Translations under genes and position numbers: made by a program
Assembly (NCBI RefSeq): GCF_029760855.1
Contig: NZ_SOSI01000003.1
Coordinates: 62,001 to 126,000, forward strand
Length of the DNA: 64,000 nucleotides
Source of the DNA: Erythrobacter litoralis
GTDB lineage: Bacteria > Pseudomonadota > Alphaproteobacteria > Sphingomonadales > Sphingomonadaceae
Direction: 5' to 3'
In this document: piece by piece, positions 26,401-36,209 of the stretch
Layout: every line of letters starts with the position of its first letter
How positions within the stretch are numbered: position 1 is the stretch's first letter
Notes under the pieces: generated by a model
Database searches by the model: none
What the model was told of the DNA's origin: nothing
Seen by the model: only the letters and a program-made list of their open reading frames with translations

Positions 26401-28254
26401 ATGACCGGATATTCCATCGACATAACCCGCCGTCAGGCCCTTGCCGGGCTTGGCGGCGTTTCCGCCTTGGCGCTCGGCGGCTGCGCCCTCACACCGCGCC
26501 CCGAAGGCATCGCCGCAGCGCAGACGATCGGCGCGGACCGGCTGCTCGAAACGGTGGCCTACAACCTGCTCGCTCACGAACCCGAACGAGCGACGAGCCT
26601 TGGCATCGATACCGGCGATCATGCGTATTTGCGTACACGGCTGGAGGACCAGCGGCCCGAAGCGCAGCAGGCCTATGCCGCCACGCTGCGACAGGATCTG
26701 GAACGCGTTCGCGCCTACCCGCGCGAAGGGCTCTCGAACGAGACATCGACTAGCCTGGCAGTCGTCGAAAGCGCTTACAGCACCGCCCTTGAAGGGTTCG
26801 CCCTGCCCTATGGCGACGTTGCGGTCGGCAGCTGGCGGAACGCGCCCTATGTCGTGATCCAGAACGTCGGCAGCTATCTCGACATGCCGCGCTTCATGGA
26901 CACGGTCCATCCGGTGAAGGACGGCGACGATGCGGACGCCTATCTTGCCCGCCTTGCGCAGTTCCCCTCCGTTCTCGACGGCGAGTTGGAGCGAATGCAG
27001 GATGCGCGCCGCATAGGCGTGGTGCCGCCCGATTTCCTGCTGGAAAAAGCGGATGCGCAATTGGCGCAGACGCTTGGGGACGCGGTCGCAGGCACGCTGT
27101 TCACGGCGCAGTACCGGCAGAATCTCGAAGCGGCCGGAATGCCTTTGGCTTATGCGAACGGCGTCGAACAGCTCGTCAAAGGGCCCATCGCTGAAGCGCT
27201 CGAACGCCAGCTTGCCGAATTGCGGACCCAGCGCACTTTGGCGAAAAGCGACGCCGGTATGTGGGCACAGCCCGGTGGTGAGGAGTGGTATCGCTGGGCG
27301 CTGAAAGCCAGCACTACGACCACGCTCAGCCCCGACGAAGTCCACGAACAAGGTCTAGAAGAGCTTGCCGCGCTACACGCTCGGATGGACCCCATCCTTC
27401 GCGATATCGGCTATACCGGTGGAACGGTGGGCGAGCGGATGCAGGCGCTGAGCGCCGACGAGCGTTACAAGTTTCCGGAAGGCGACCCGGGTCGGGCCGA
27501 AATCATGGCGTTCATCAACGAGCGCATCCAGTGGATCACATCGCAGATGCCGCGCGCATTCAATACGCTGGTCGATCCAAACCTCGAAGTGCGCCGCCTT
27601 CCGCTTGCCGAAGAACCGGGTGCGCCCGGTGCCTATGGCGGTGCGGGCAGCAAGGACGGATCGATCCCCGGGCGCATGTGGATCAACCTGCGCACCACCG
27701 ACCTGCATCGTAAATACGATCTCGCCGATCTCACCTATCATGAGACGATCCCCGGCCATGTATGGGAGGGCGAATATTCCAATCGCCTCCCGCTGATCCG
27801 CTCGATTCTCGCCTTCAATGCGTTCAGCGAAGGCTGGGCTTTATATGCGGAGCAGATCGCCGACGAATTGGGCGCCTATGACGATTTCCAGGTCGGCCGA
27901 TTGGGTTACCTACAAAGCCTTGCGTTCCGCGCCTGCCGCATGGTGGTCGACACCGGCCTGCATCACAAACGCTGGACCCGCGAACAGGCACGGCAGTTCT
28001 TCGTCGAACGCAACGGATCGAAATACGACGAGGTTGTTTCCGAAGTGGACCGCTATTGCAGTTGGCCCGGGCAAGCCTGCGGCTACAAGCTCGGCCACAG
28101 CGAAATCGTGCGGCAACGCGAGCTTGCACAAACCCAGCTGGACGAGAACTACGACTTCAAGGCGTTCAACGACGCGGTCGTCCTCGGCGGGAATGCGCCA
28201 CTGGATGTTCTTGCACAGAACGTATCACGTTACGTAGCGGCAAATATGTCCTGA
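26401..28254 (+). CDS. DUF885 family metallopeptidase-like lipoprotein
   Basis: 617 residues. The N terminus TRRQALAGLGGVSALALGGC combines a twin-arginine-like segment with a lipobox, so it is probably exported folded and lipid-anchored. The DUF885 domain carries HETIPGH (near residue 451), which resembles the zinc-binding HExxH family motif, plus FSEGWALYAEQ with a further ligand Glu. The family is related to M3-like zinc carboxypeptidases; the substrate is unknown. The ATG at 26401 is preferred over an upstream in-frame start at 26365. Confidence 0.88.
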   Translation: MTGYSIDITRRQALAGLGGVSALALGGCALTPRPEGIAAAQTIGADRLLETVAYNLLAHEPERATSLGIDTGDHAYLRTRLEDQRPEAQQAYAATLRQDLERVRAYPREGLSNETSTSLAVVESAYSTALEGFALPYGDVAVGSWRNAPYVVIQNVGSYLDMPRFMDTVHPVKDGDDADAYLARLAQFPSVLDGELERMQDARRIGVVPPDFLLEKADAQLAQTLGDAVAGTLFTAQYRQNLEAAGMPLAYANGVEQLVKGPIAEALERQLAELRTQRTLAKSDAGMWAQPGGEEWYRWALKASTTTTLSPDEVHEQGLEELAALHARMDPILRDIGYTGGTVGERMQALSADERYKFPEGDPGRAEIMAFINERIQWITSQMPRAFNTLVDPNLEVRRLPLAEEPGAPGAYGGAGSKDGSIPGRMWINLRTTDLHRKYDLADLTYHETIPGHVWEGEYSNRLPLIRSILAFNAFSEGWALYAEQIADELGAYDDFQVGRLGYLQSLAFRACRMVVDTGLHHKRWTREQARQFFVERNGSKYDEVVSEVDRYCSWPGQACGYKLGHSEIVRQRELAQTQLDENYDFKAFNDAVVLGGNAPLDVLAQNVSRYVAANMS

Positions 28255-28318
28255 TCGGGCCACCTTTATTTAGGTTTTGTGCTACAGTCCGCCCTCGAAC
28301 GTACTTTCGGGGGGAATC

Positions 28319-29920
28319 ATGGTTCGCAAATTACTGGCTTTCGCCGCGCTGGCATCCGTTTCGACACCTGCATTGGCGGATTGGTACGAAGCATCCAGCG
28401 ATCATTTCGTCATATACGCCGACGATAGCGAGAAAGACGTGCGGGAATTCGCCGCCAATCTGGAACGCTACCATTCGGCGTTGGAACTCGTAACCGGCAG
28501 GCAAGTCGAAAAGCCCAGCCCCTCCAATCGCGTCACCATATTCGCGGTCGGCAACTCGGGGGCAATGCGCAAACTGACTGGAACACGAACTATTGGTGGG
28601 TTTTACGTTTCCCGCGCCGGCGCATCGCGTGCATTCGTTCAGGACGTCCGCAATCGAACCGGGAAATATGCCGATTTCTCGACGGTCATCCTGCTGCACG
28701 AATACGCGCACCATTTCCTGATCTCGACCTCTCGCTACGCGATGCCGCGGTGGTTAAGCGAAGGCGCTGCCGAGTTTTTCGCGTCCGTTTCCTTCGAGCG
28801 CGATGGCGGAATCATGATCGGCAGGCCTGCAATGCACCGGCAGGGGGATTTCGCCTACTCGGAGGATGTCGATATCGAAGCGCTGTTCGATGCCGAGCTC
28901 TATGAAAAGACAAAGGGCAAACGGTACGATCAATTCTATGCGCGCAGCTGGCTCCTGTATCATTATTTGTCCTTCAATTCCGAACGCAAAGGACAGCTTA
29001 CGGAATATTGGCGAGCTGTGCGCGATGGCGATACGTCGCTGGAAGCTGCGAGAAAAGTCTTCGGCGACTTGAATGTTCTGGAAAAAGAACTCGATACTTA
29101 CCTTCGGCAGCGTCGGATGAACCTCTATAATTTCGGGCCTGACTTGCTCGACTATGGCGAGATTTCGGTCCAGCGTCTGCCGGAAGGCGAAGCGAAGATG
29201 ATGGATGTCAGGATCGTTTCTCAGCGCGGTGTCACCCGCGAAGAGGCGCTTGAACTTATTCCCGATGCAAGGGAGATCGCAGCCCGCTATCCCAACGATG
29301 CCGGTGTGCAAACTGCGCTCGCTGAAGCGGAGTTAGATGCCGGATATACCGATGCGGCCATCGAAGCGGCGGACCGCGCCATTGCGCTCGATCCCTCTCG
29401 TACGAATGCGTATGTGCAGAAGGGATATGCGCTGTTTCGGAAAGCAGGCGAAAGCGACGATCCTGCCGCCTTCGATGCGGCGATGAAGCCTTTCACAGCG
29501 TTGAACCGCATCGAAAACGATCATCCGCTGCCGCTTATTTACTATTACCGTAAGTTCCTGGAAAGCGGCCAGGAGCCCAACGAGAACGCCCGGCACGCTT
29601 TGGAGCGTGCATCGATCCTCGCTCCGTTCGATCAGGGACTGGCGATGAATGCGGCGCTGATGCTTGCGGGTGAAGGAAAGATCTCGTTCGCACGTAACAT
29701 GATGCATCCGTTGACGTCGAACCCCCATGGCGGTTCGCTCGCGGAAACGGCCGCGAAATATTACGCCGCGCTCGAAACCGCGGACGAAGGCAAGCCCTGG
29801 TTCCCTGATGGCGGTTCGGGATGGAGCGAGCAAACCGAGGATGAGGGCGGAGATCAGCCGGGTGGCGAACAGCCGGGCGGCGATCAGCCGGGCGATACGA
29901 GCGGCGCCGGACCCGAATGA
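28319..29920 (+). CDS. Secreted HExxH peptidase-like protein with TPR-type C-terminal half
   Basis: 533 residues. A signal peptide (ending near ALADW) is followed by a metallopeptidase-like domain with HEYAHH near residue 137 and WLSEGAAEFFA, where the Glu would be the third ligand. From about residue 320, helical repeats with ALAEAELDAGYTDAAIEAADRAIALDP fit TPRs. The C-terminal 35 residues are a repetitive Gly/Gln/Pro/Asp tail (GGDQPGGEQPGG). GGGGG precedes the ATG. It stands alone downstream of the DUF885 gene. No substrate can be inferred. Confidence 0.82.
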   Translation: MVRKLLAFAALASVSTPALADWYEASSDHFVIYADDSEKDVREFAANLERYHSALELVTGRQVEKPSPSNRVTIFAVGNSGAMRKLTGTRTIGGFYVSRAGASRAFVQDVRNRTGKYADFSTVILLHEYAHHFLISTSRYAMPRWLSEGAAEFFASVSFERDGGIMIGRPAMHRQGDFAYSEDVDIEALFDAELYEKTKGKRYDQFYARSWLLYHYLSFNSERKGQLTEYWRAVRDGDTSLEAARKVFGDLNVLEKELDTYLRQRRMNLYNFGPDLLDYGEISVQRLPEGEAKMMDVRIVSQRGVTREEALELIPDAREIAARYPNDAGVQTALAEAELDAGYTDAAIEAADRAIALDPSRTNAYVQKGYALFRKAGESDDPAAFDAAMKPFTALNRIENDHPLPLIYYYRKFLESGQEPNENARHALERASILAPFDQGLAMNAALMLAGEGKISFARNMMHPLTSNPHGGSLAETAAKYYAALETADEGKPWFPDGGSGWSEQTEDEGGDQPGGEQPGGDQPGDTSGAGPE

Positions 29921-29924
29921 TCGA

Positions 29925-29955
29925 AGCCCCCGGTCCGGTTTCCCGGCCGGGGGCT
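29925..29955 (+). terminator. GC-rich hairpin after the HExxH/TPR gene
   Basis: AGCCCCCGG and CCGGGGGCT form a long stem, but no T-run follows. It may serve as a transcript end between this gene and the convergent pckA. Confidence 0.4.
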
Positions 29956-29995
29956 CTCCTCTCCAACTCGTGCGTACCCGAAGGTACGAATTCGG

Positions 29996-31585
29996 TCAGG
30001 CGGCTTCGGGAGCTGCCTGGCGCACACCTTCGTCCACATGGGGCGCGAAGGGTTCGAAATTGTCGATAAACAACTGCACCAGCTTGCGCGCGGTTGCGTC
30101 GTATTCCTCGCCGTCCGCCCATGTCGAGCGAGGATCGAGGATGCCGCTGTCGACCCCCGGAACCGCCACCGGAACATCGAAGCCGAAATGCGGGTCCTTG
30201 CGGAATTCCGCATCGTTCAGCGAACTGTCTAGCGCGGCATTCAGAAGCGCGCGGGTCGCCTTGATCGGCATGCGGTGGCCAACGCCATACTTGCCGCCCG
30301 TCCAGCCGGTATTGACCAGCCAGCACTGCGCCCCGCCCTCGGCAATGCGCTTCTTGAGCAGGTTGCCATAAACGCTGGGATGGCGCGGCATGAAGGGTGC
30401 GCCGAAGCAGGTGCTGAAAGTCGCCTGCGGTTCGGTAACGCCGATCTCCGTGCCTGCGACCTTCGCGGTGTAACCCGACAGGAAGTGATACATCGCCTGG
30501 TCCGGCGTCAGCCGCGCGATCGGAGGCAGCACGCCGAACGCATCGGCCGTCAACATGATGACCGTGCTGGGCGGCGGCCCCATATTCTCTTCCGAGGTAT
30601 TGGGGATCGAGGACAGCGGATAGGCGCCGCGTGTGTTTTCGGCGAGGCTGTTGTCGTCGAGGTCGATCTCGCCTGCATCGTTCATTACCACGTTTTCGAG
30701 GACGGTGCCTTTCATTTGCGTGGTGGCATAAATTTCGGGTTCCGCTTCGGGATCGAGACGGATCATCTTGGCATAGCAGCCGCCTTCGAAATTAAAGACT
30801 GCCGTGTCGGACCAGCCATGCTCGTCGTCGCCGATCAGCGTGCGGCTCGCATCGGCGGACAGCGTGGTCTTGCCGGTGCCGGACAGGCCGAAAAATACCG
30901 CGCTCTTGCCGTCGGGGCCGATATTGGCCGAACAGTGCATCGGCATGACGCCCTGCTGCGGAAGCAGGTAATTGAGGATGCCGAACACGCTCTTTTTCAT
31001 TTCGCCGGCATATTGTGTGCCGCCGATGAGGATCAGCTTTTCGGAAAGATTGACCGCAATCACTGTTTCGCCGCGCGTACCGTGCCGCTCGGGATCGGCT
31101 TTGAAGCTCGGCAGATCGATGATTGTGTATTCCGGAGTGAAGCCCCGTAATTCGTCCTTCGTGGGGCGGACCAGCATCGTGCGGATGAACTGGTTGTGCC
31201 ATGCGAGTTCGTTGATGACGCGCACGTTGACCCGATGTTCCGGCTGCGAACCGCCGAACAGGTCGGCGACATAGAGACTGCCCTTGTCCTTAAGCGCGGC
31301 GAGGAAATCGTCCTTGAGGGCTGCGAAATGCGCAGGCGACATTGAGGCGTTGTTGTCCCACCACACGCTGTCTTCGGTTTCGCCATCGCGCACGATGAAC
31401 TTGTCCTTCGCGCTGCGCCCGGTGTGCTTGCCGGTTTCCACGACCAGCGGTCCTCCCTTCGCGAGCTTGCCTTCGCCGTTTGCGAGCGCCGCCTCGGTCA
31501 GCGCGTCGGAATCGAGGTTGGCGTGGATGGTCGCATCGGTCGCGATGCCCTGATCGGCAAGCGAATGGGAGAGAGGGTCGGTCAC
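29996..31585 (-). CDS. pckA: Phosphoenolpyruvate carboxykinase (ATP)
   Basis: Converts oxaloacetate and ATP to phosphoenolpyruvate at the entry to gluconeogenesis. The 529-residue product shows the P-loop [13 protein letters not shown] near residues 233-245, the metal-binding HGWSD, and the family blocks [14 protein letters not shown] and [19 protein letters not shown] start at GTG 31585, preceded by GGAGA, because the protein then has the usual family length; an upstream in-frame ATG at 31639 would add 18 residues. It is divergent from chvI, a neighbourhood known from Rhizobiales, where ChvI controls pckA. Confidence 0.95.
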   Translation of the reverse strand: MTDPLSHSLADQGIATDATIHANLDSDALTEAALANGEGKLAKGGPLVVETGKHTGRSAKDKFIVRDGETEDSVWWDNNASMSPAHFAALKDDFLAALKDKGSLYVADLFGGSQPEHRVNVRVINELAWHNQFIRTMLVRPTKDELRGFTPEYTIIDLPSFKADPERHGTRGETVIAVNLSEKLILIGGTQYAGEMKKSVFGILNYLLPQQGVMPMHCSANIGPDGKSAVFFGLSGTGKTTLSADASRTLIGDDEHGWSDTAVFNFEGGCYAKMIRLDPEAEPEIYATTQMKGTVLENVVMNDAGEIDLDDNSLAENTRGAYPLSSIPNTSEENMGPPPSTVIMLTADAFGVLPPIARLTPDQAMYHFLSGYTAKVAGTEIGVTEPQATFSTCFGAPFMPRHPSVYGNLLKKRIAEGGAQCWLVNTGWTGGKYGVGHRMPIKATRALLNAALDSSLNDAEFRKDPHFGFDVPVAVPGVDSGILDPRSTWADGEEYDATARKLVQLFIDNFEPFAPHVDEGVRQAAPEAA

Positions 31586-31769
31586 AGCGGTCTCCGCAAG
31601 GGAATATGGTTTCGAATCAGCGGGAATCGGAGTGCGCATACGAATGCGCGCGATCTATATCTCGCATACTCACAGGCTGCATTCAGGTCAAACAATCGCC
31701 GCCATATGCTTTCCAAATCGAGACAGGGTGAATTGTTTTCGCCCGGCATAGCGTCTATCCGCACCCACG

Positions 31770-32528
31770 ATGGAGCACGCAGCCGCAACTGACGCCCCGC
31801 CGCAACAGGGCGACCGTACCGTGATCGCACTCGTCGACGACGATCGTAATATTTTGACCACCGTATCGATCGCCTTGCAGGCTGAAGGCTTCGCGACCCG
31901 GGTCTATTCGGACGGCGAGGCGGCGCTCGGCGCCTTGATGCATAACCCGCCGGACCTTGCCATCTTCGATATCAAGATGCCGAAGATGGACGGTATGGAA
32001 CTGCTGCGCAGATTGCGGGAGCGCTCCCCCCTCCCCGTGATCTTCCTCACCAGCAAGGACGAGGAAGAGGACGAGGAAGCGGGGTTCGAGATGGGGGCCG
32101 ACGATTACATCGCCAAACCCTTCAGCCTGCGACTACTCCTTGCCCGCATCCGCGCGATCCTGCGGCGCAGCGAGGCACGCCGTCCGCAGGATGCAGGCGA
32201 ACTCGTTCTGGACGAACCTGCCGGCGAAGTGATCGAGCGTGGTCGCTTGCAGATGGACCCGGCCCGCCACCATGTGACCTGGGACGGTCGCGCCGTTTCC
32301 CTAACTGTGACCGAATTCCTTCTGCTGGAGGCGCTGGCCCTGCATCCCGGCGTAATCAAGAGCCGCAACCAGTTGATGGACGCCGCCTATCCCGACGATG
32401 TGTTCGTCGACGATCGCACGGTAGACAGCCATATCAAGCGCATGCGCCGCAAGTTCCGCAGCGTCGACTCCGAATTTGCGGCGATCGAGACCCTTTATGG
32501 AGCCGGCTACAGTTTCACCGATGGCTGA
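31770..32528 (+). CDS. chvI: OmpR-type response regulator ChvI
   Basis: 252 residues: receiver domain (about 18-132) with DDD acidic triad near 23-25, phosphoacceptor D67 ([10 protein letters not shown]) and K116. A winged-helix OmpR DNA-binding domain (about 150-250) ends YGAGYSF. Partner of the ChvG kinase that follows. In alphaproteobacteria this system responds to acid, envelope or host signals. Its stop overlaps the chvG start by 8 bp. The 184-bp gap to pckA should hold both divergent promoters. Confidence 0.93.
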   Translation: MEHAAATDAPPQQGDRTVIALVDDDRNILTTVSIALQAEGFATRVYSDGEAALGALMHNPPDLAIFDIKMPKMDGMELLRRLRERSPLPVIFLTSKDEEEDEEAGFEMGADDYIAKPFSLRLLLARIRAILRRSEARRPQDAGELVLDEPAGEVIERGRLQMDPARHHVTWDGRAVSLTVTEFLLLEALALHPGVIKSRNQLMDAAYPDDVFVDDRTVDSHIKRMRRKFRSVDSEFAAIETLYGAGYSFTDG

Positions 32529-34086
32529 ACCGCGCGGGCTTCGGGACGATCCGCGATTGCGAAAACTTCGCTGGTCGAACCACCTTTCGCTGACCGGGCG
32601 TATCCTGCTGGTGAACGTGCTGCCCCTCGTTCTACTGGGCGGCGGCGTTCTCTATCTCGACAGCTATCGCAAGAGTTTGCTCGACGAGCGCTTCAAGCTG
32701 GCGCTCGTGGAAGCGCAGATCACCGCCGAAGCCTTGGCGGGCGCCACGCCCCAAAGGCAGGAGGCGCTGCTCATCCAGATCGGCAAGGAGCAACGCCTGC
32801 GGCTGCGTGTTTACAATGCCGATGGCGAACTGGAAGCAGACAGTTTCTCTCTTGCCGCGCCGAGTTTCGCCCTGCCCGATGCGGCGGATGTCGATCGCGA
32901 CGCGTTCGCATTGCAGCTCGACCGGTTATTCGACCGCGTGGTCGATGCCCCCTCCCTCCCCGATTATGTCGAACCGCCGCGCGACGATGTGGCCGACTGG
33001 CCCGAACTGACCCGCGCACGGGAGGAAAGCCTGACGCAGATCGTTCTGCGCGATGCACCGGACGGAACCCACGTCATCAATGCCGCCGCGCCGGTCGGTC
33101 TCGATGGCGACACGCTGCTTCTCACCCGCAATCCGGTCGACATAACGGAGCGGGTCAGGGCGGCCCGAACAACGGTGGCCGTTATCGTGCTGCTGTTTCT
33201 TCTCGTATCGACGTTGCTCTCTCTCTTCCTCGCACGCACGATCGTTCGTCCCTTGCGCGAATTGGTCGAGGCCGCCGTTCGGGTGCGGCAGGGACGCGAT
33301 CGCAGAGTCGAGGTACCGCGTCTGCCCGACCGGCACGACGAAATCGGCATGCTCGCCCGCGCCGTCTCCGATATGACGGGCGCTTTACGCACACGGATCG
33401 ATGCGGTTGAAAGTTTCGCCGCGGATGTCGCGCACGAGATCAAGAACCCCCTCGCATCGCTCCGCAGCGCGACCGAGTCGCTTGCCAAGGTCGACGATCC
33501 CGCGCTGCGCGCCCAACTGCTCGATATCGCGACGCACGATGTACGGCGGATCGATCGGCTCGTTACGGAAATTTCCGACGCCAGTCGTATCGACGCAGAA
33601 ATCTCCCGAACCGAATTCGAGAGGTTGGATCTGTCTGCGCTCGTGCAAAACGTCGTCGCCAGCCGCGAAGCGCGGGACGAGAATGCCGGACGCCGCGTCA
33701 ATTTGGCGGTGCAGAACGACGGGCTCTGGCAGGTCATGGGCGTCGGCATGCGATTGGAGCGGGTGCTGCAGAACCTGCTCGACAACGCGGTGTCGTTCTC
33801 ACCGCCCGGTGGCGAAATCCTCGTTACGTTGAAGCGGCGGGACAACCGGATCGTCCTTTCGGTATGCGACGAAGGGCCTGGTATCTCGGAAGACAAACGC
33901 GAAAAGGTGTTCCTGCGCTTCCACTCCGACCGCCCCGAGAGCGAGGATTTCGGAAATCATTCGGGTCTTGGCCTCGCCATCGGTAGGGCCATCGCGGAAG
34001 CGCACGAAGGTACGCTTACCGCGCACGGTCGCGGCGACGGGACCGACGGGGCATGCCTGTCGCTCAACCTGCCGGCCGCGGCATGA
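32521..34086 (+). CDS. chvG: Sensor histidine kinase ChvG
   Basis: 521 residues: transmembrane helix 1 (about 25-46), a periplasmic sensor domain of about 165 residues, transmembrane helix 2 (about 217-238), HAMP (about 239-292), and dimerisation with phosphoacceptor H305 ([16 protein letters not shown]). An ATP-binding domain follows with [14 protein letters not shown] and [13 protein letters not shown]. It phosphorylates ChvI. I use the ATG at 32521, which overlaps the chvI end by 8 bp. Its stop overlaps hprK (ATGA at 34083-34086), so the whole cluster is probably one translationally coupled operon. Confidence 0.94.
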   Translation: MAEPRGLRDDPRLRKLRWSNHLSLTGRILLVNVLPLVLLGGGVLYLDSYRKSLLDERFKLALVEAQITAEALAGATPQRQEALLIQIGKEQRLRLRVYNADGELEADSFSLAAPSFALPDAADVDRDAFALQLDRLFDRVVDAPSLPDYVEPPRDDVADWPELTRAREESLTQIVLRDAPDGTHVINAAAPVGLDGDTLLLTRNPVDITERVRAARTTVAVIVLLFLLVSTLLSLFLARTIVRPLRELVEAAVRVRQGRDRRVEVPRLPDRHDEIGMLARAVSDMTGALRTRIDAVESFAADVAHEIKNPLASLRSATESLAKVDDPALRAQLLDIATHDVRRIDRLVTEISDASRIDAEISRTEFERLDLSALVQNVVASREARDENAGRRVNLAVQNDGLWQVMGVGMRLERVLQNLLDNAVSFSPPGGEILVTLKRRDNRIVLSVCDEGPGISEDKREKVFLRFHSDRPESEDFGNHSGLGLAIGRAIAEAHEGTLTAHGRGDGTDGACLSLNLPAAA

Positions 34087-34529
34087 CAGGGCGTCTGCTG
34101 CCCAATGTCACGGCTGTTGCGATCGGCGGGCGCGGAATACTCATCGAAGGGCCACCCGGCAGCGGAAAGACGTCCCTCGCGCTGATGCTGATCGATCGCG
34201 GGGCTACGCTGATCGGCGACGACGGGATCGAACTGCGATCGAAAGGCTGCTTGACCGCCTATCCCGCGGATAGAACCCGCGGGCTGATCGAGGTCCGCAA
34301 TGTCGGGATTGTCGCGGCGGAATGTACGTGCGCGCCGATCTGTCTTTTGCTGTCGATGTCCGAGACCGCATCCCGGTTTATCGATCAGCCAGCAATGCGG
34401 GACGTCGCCGGACACGCCGTACCCGCCATCGAATTCCGGCCCGGTGATCCTGCGCAGGCAATCCGGGCGGAATATGCGCTACGGACTTATGGCCTGACGC
34501 CCGTTTCAACGCAGAGGATCGACACATGA
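34083..34529 (+). CDS. hprK: HPr kinase/phosphorylase, short form
   Basis: A 148-residue HprK lacking the N-terminal domain of the Gram-positive enzyme, as is usual in alphaproteobacteria. It has Walker A GPPGSGKTS (about 23-31) and the HprK signature region LIGDDGIELRS. It phosphorylates or dephosphorylates the regulatory Ser of HPr, whose gene lies two genes downstream. Starts and stops overlap chvG and rapZ by 4 bp each. No sugar permease genes are nearby, fitting a regulatory rather than transport PTS. Confidence 0.93.
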   Translation: MTGRLLPNVTAVAIGGRGILIEGPPGSGKTSLALMLIDRGATLIGDDGIELRSKGCLTAYPADRTRGLIEVRNVGIVAAECTCAPICLLLSMSETASRFIDQPAMRDVAGHAVPAIEFRPGDPAQAIRAEYALRTYGLTPVSTQRIDT

Positions 34530-35422
34530 TGCATGACCGCGACCGCTCGGAGGGCCAGAGCGTCTTGATCGTCACCGGTCTTTCCGGAGCGGGCAAATCG
34601 ACCGCCTTGCAGGTGCTGGACGATCTCGGCTGGGAAACCATTGATAACTTCCCCGTTCGCCTCCTCTCATCTCTGCTCGCGCAGCAAGGCGACACACGCC
34701 TCGCCGTCGGATTTGATTCCCGAACGCGCGGTTTCGACAGCGGCACGCTCGCCCAACTGGACGACGATCTTTCTTCCGGCGGCATCGAAATGGCGATCCT
34801 GTTTCTGGATGCCGCGAGTACCGAAATCGAACGTCGCTACAACGAGACGCGTCGCCCACACCCCTTGGCGCGCGGCCGCCCGATAGTAGACGGCATTGCC
34901 GCCGACCGCGAGATGCTGGCACCGTTGCGCCGCCGAGCGGACATCGTCATCGATACGACGAACCTCTCGGTCCACCAGTTGCAGCAGACCATGCGTGAGC
35001 GTTTCGCCGCGCCCGCCGATACCGGCCTCACGATAACGATCACCAGCTTCGGTTTCGCGCGTGGGATGCCGCCGCTGGCCGATCTCGTGTTCGACATGCG
35101 CTTTCTCGACAATCCCCACTGGGTTCCGGGGCTTCGCGAACAGACCGGGCTCGATGGCGATGTCGCGCAGCATATCGATAACGACCCGGGTTTCGGACCG
35201 GCGTTCGCGAAAATGGCCGATCTGCTGCTCGATCTGCTACCACGGTACGAAGCGCAAGGCCGCAGCTACCTCAACATCGCTTTCGGCTGTACCGGAGGGA
35301 GACATCGCTCGGTCTATACCGCAGAGCGTGCCGGGCAGGTCTTGCGTGATGCCGGATTTTCGCCCACCATACAGCATAGAAATTTGGGAAGCCGGCCCGC
35401 CGATCCGCTCGAGCGCCGCTGA
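34526..35422 (+). CDS. rapZ: RapZ/YvcJ-type nucleotide-binding protein
   Basis: 298 residues. An N-terminal P-loop VTGLSGAGKST (about 16-26) is followed by a long alpha/beta core. The C-terminal domain has NIAFGCTGGRHRSVYTAE, the motif that in E. coli RapZ binds small RNA and senses glucosamine-6-phosphate; no GlmZ-like RNA is visible here. The start overlaps hprK by 4 bp. In enterobacteria rapZ lies in the rpoN-ptsN-npr operon. Here it sits between hprK and the EIIA gene, which points to a shared link with phosphotransfer control. Confidence 0.93.
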   Translation: MMHDRDRSEGQSVLIVTGLSGAGKSTALQVLDDLGWETIDNFPVRLLSSLLAQQGDTRLAVGFDSRTRGFDSGTLAQLDDDLSSGGIEMAILFLDAASTEIERRYNETRRPHPLARGRPIVDGIAADREMLAPLRRRADIVIDTTNLSVHQLQQTMRERFAAPADTGLTITITSFGFARGMPPLADLVFDMRFLDNPHWVPGLREQTGLDGDVAQHIDNDPGFGPAFAKMADLLLDLLPRYEAQGRSYLNIAFGCTGGRHRSVYTAERAGQVLRDAGFSPTIQHRNLGSRPADPLERR

Positions 35423-35489
35423 TTCCCGCCATGATTACGGTTAACGACCGAGCGCCAGAGGCGCGAGCTATGCAGGACGTATTTCACGC

Positions 35490-35915
35490 ATGATCGGTAT
35501 GATCCTTGTCACCCATGGCAAGCTGGCGGAGACTTTCATCGATGCGATGGAACACGTCGTCGGTCCGCAGGACGATGTGGCAACCATCTGCATCGGGCCG
35601 AATGACGATATGGAACGTCGGCGCAAGGACATCGCCGATGCCATCGCCAAGGTGGACAGCGGAAACGGCGCGATCATCCTGACCGACCTGTTCGGGGGCA
35701 CGCCTTCCAATCTTGCCATCTCGCTGCTCGATGCCGGGCGGATCGAGGTCATCGCGGGCATCAACCTGCCCATGCTCATCCGCCTCGCGGGCGCGCGTAA
35801 AGCGATGGATGTGACGGACGCGGTGGCGGCCGCTCAAACCGCCGGCCGCAACTACATCACGGTGGCCAGCGAGTTCCTCGGGCAGGACCTCGAAACGGCG
35901 CGGTCCGGCTCTTGA
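35490..35915 (+). CDS. PTS EIIA component, mannose family
   Basis: A 141-residue EIIA-Man-type phosphocarrier. ILVTHGKLAE holds the phosphorylatable His9 and TDLFGGTPSN the conserved core. No EIIB, EIIC or EIID genes follow, so it is probably regulatory, exchanging phosphate with HPr. Its stop overlaps the HPr start (TTGA). A weak AGGA lies upstream of the ATG in a 67-bp gap after rapZ. Confidence 0.93.
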   Translation: MIGMILVTHGKLAETFIDAMEHVVGPQDDVATICIGPNDDMERRRKDIADAIAKVDSGNGAIILTDLFGGTPSNLAISLLDAGRIEVIAGINLPMLIRLAGARKAMDVTDAVAAAQTAGRNYITVASEFLGQDLETARSGS

Positions 35916-36190
35916 GCGAGGTTCGCCGCACGCTGACGATCGTAAACCAGCGTGGGCTGCATGCGCGCGCCAGTGCGAAGTTCGTCGGCATCGTCAGCCA
36001 GCTGCCGCCGGGCTGCTCCGTGCGCGTCGCGAAAGACGGCAATGAGGCTGCTGGCGGTTCTATTCTGGGCCTCATGATGCTGGGGGCGGCCAAGGGCGAT
36101 ACGATCGAGTTGGTCGTGGAGGGCGAGGCGTGCGACGCCGTGATGGACGAACTTGCCGCGCTGGTGGAAGACGGCTTCGGCGAACCGTGA
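35912..36190 (+). CDS. ptsH: Phosphocarrier protein HPr
   Basis: 92 residues with TTG start overlapping the EIIA stop. RGLHARASAKF holds His17 (EI-dependent site). GGSILGLMMLGAAKGD holds Ser50, in the position of the HprK target Ser46. Both sites are present, consistent with the hprK gene in the same operon. PtsP/EI is not in the window and must be encoded elsewhere. Confidence 0.93.
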   Translation: MSEVRRTLTIVNQRGLHARASAKFVGIVSQLPPGCSVRVAKDGNEAAGGSILGLMMLGAAKGDTIELVVEGEACDAVMDELAALVEDGFGEP

Positions 36191-36209
36191 GACGTCAGGC
36201 GCCCGCCGG

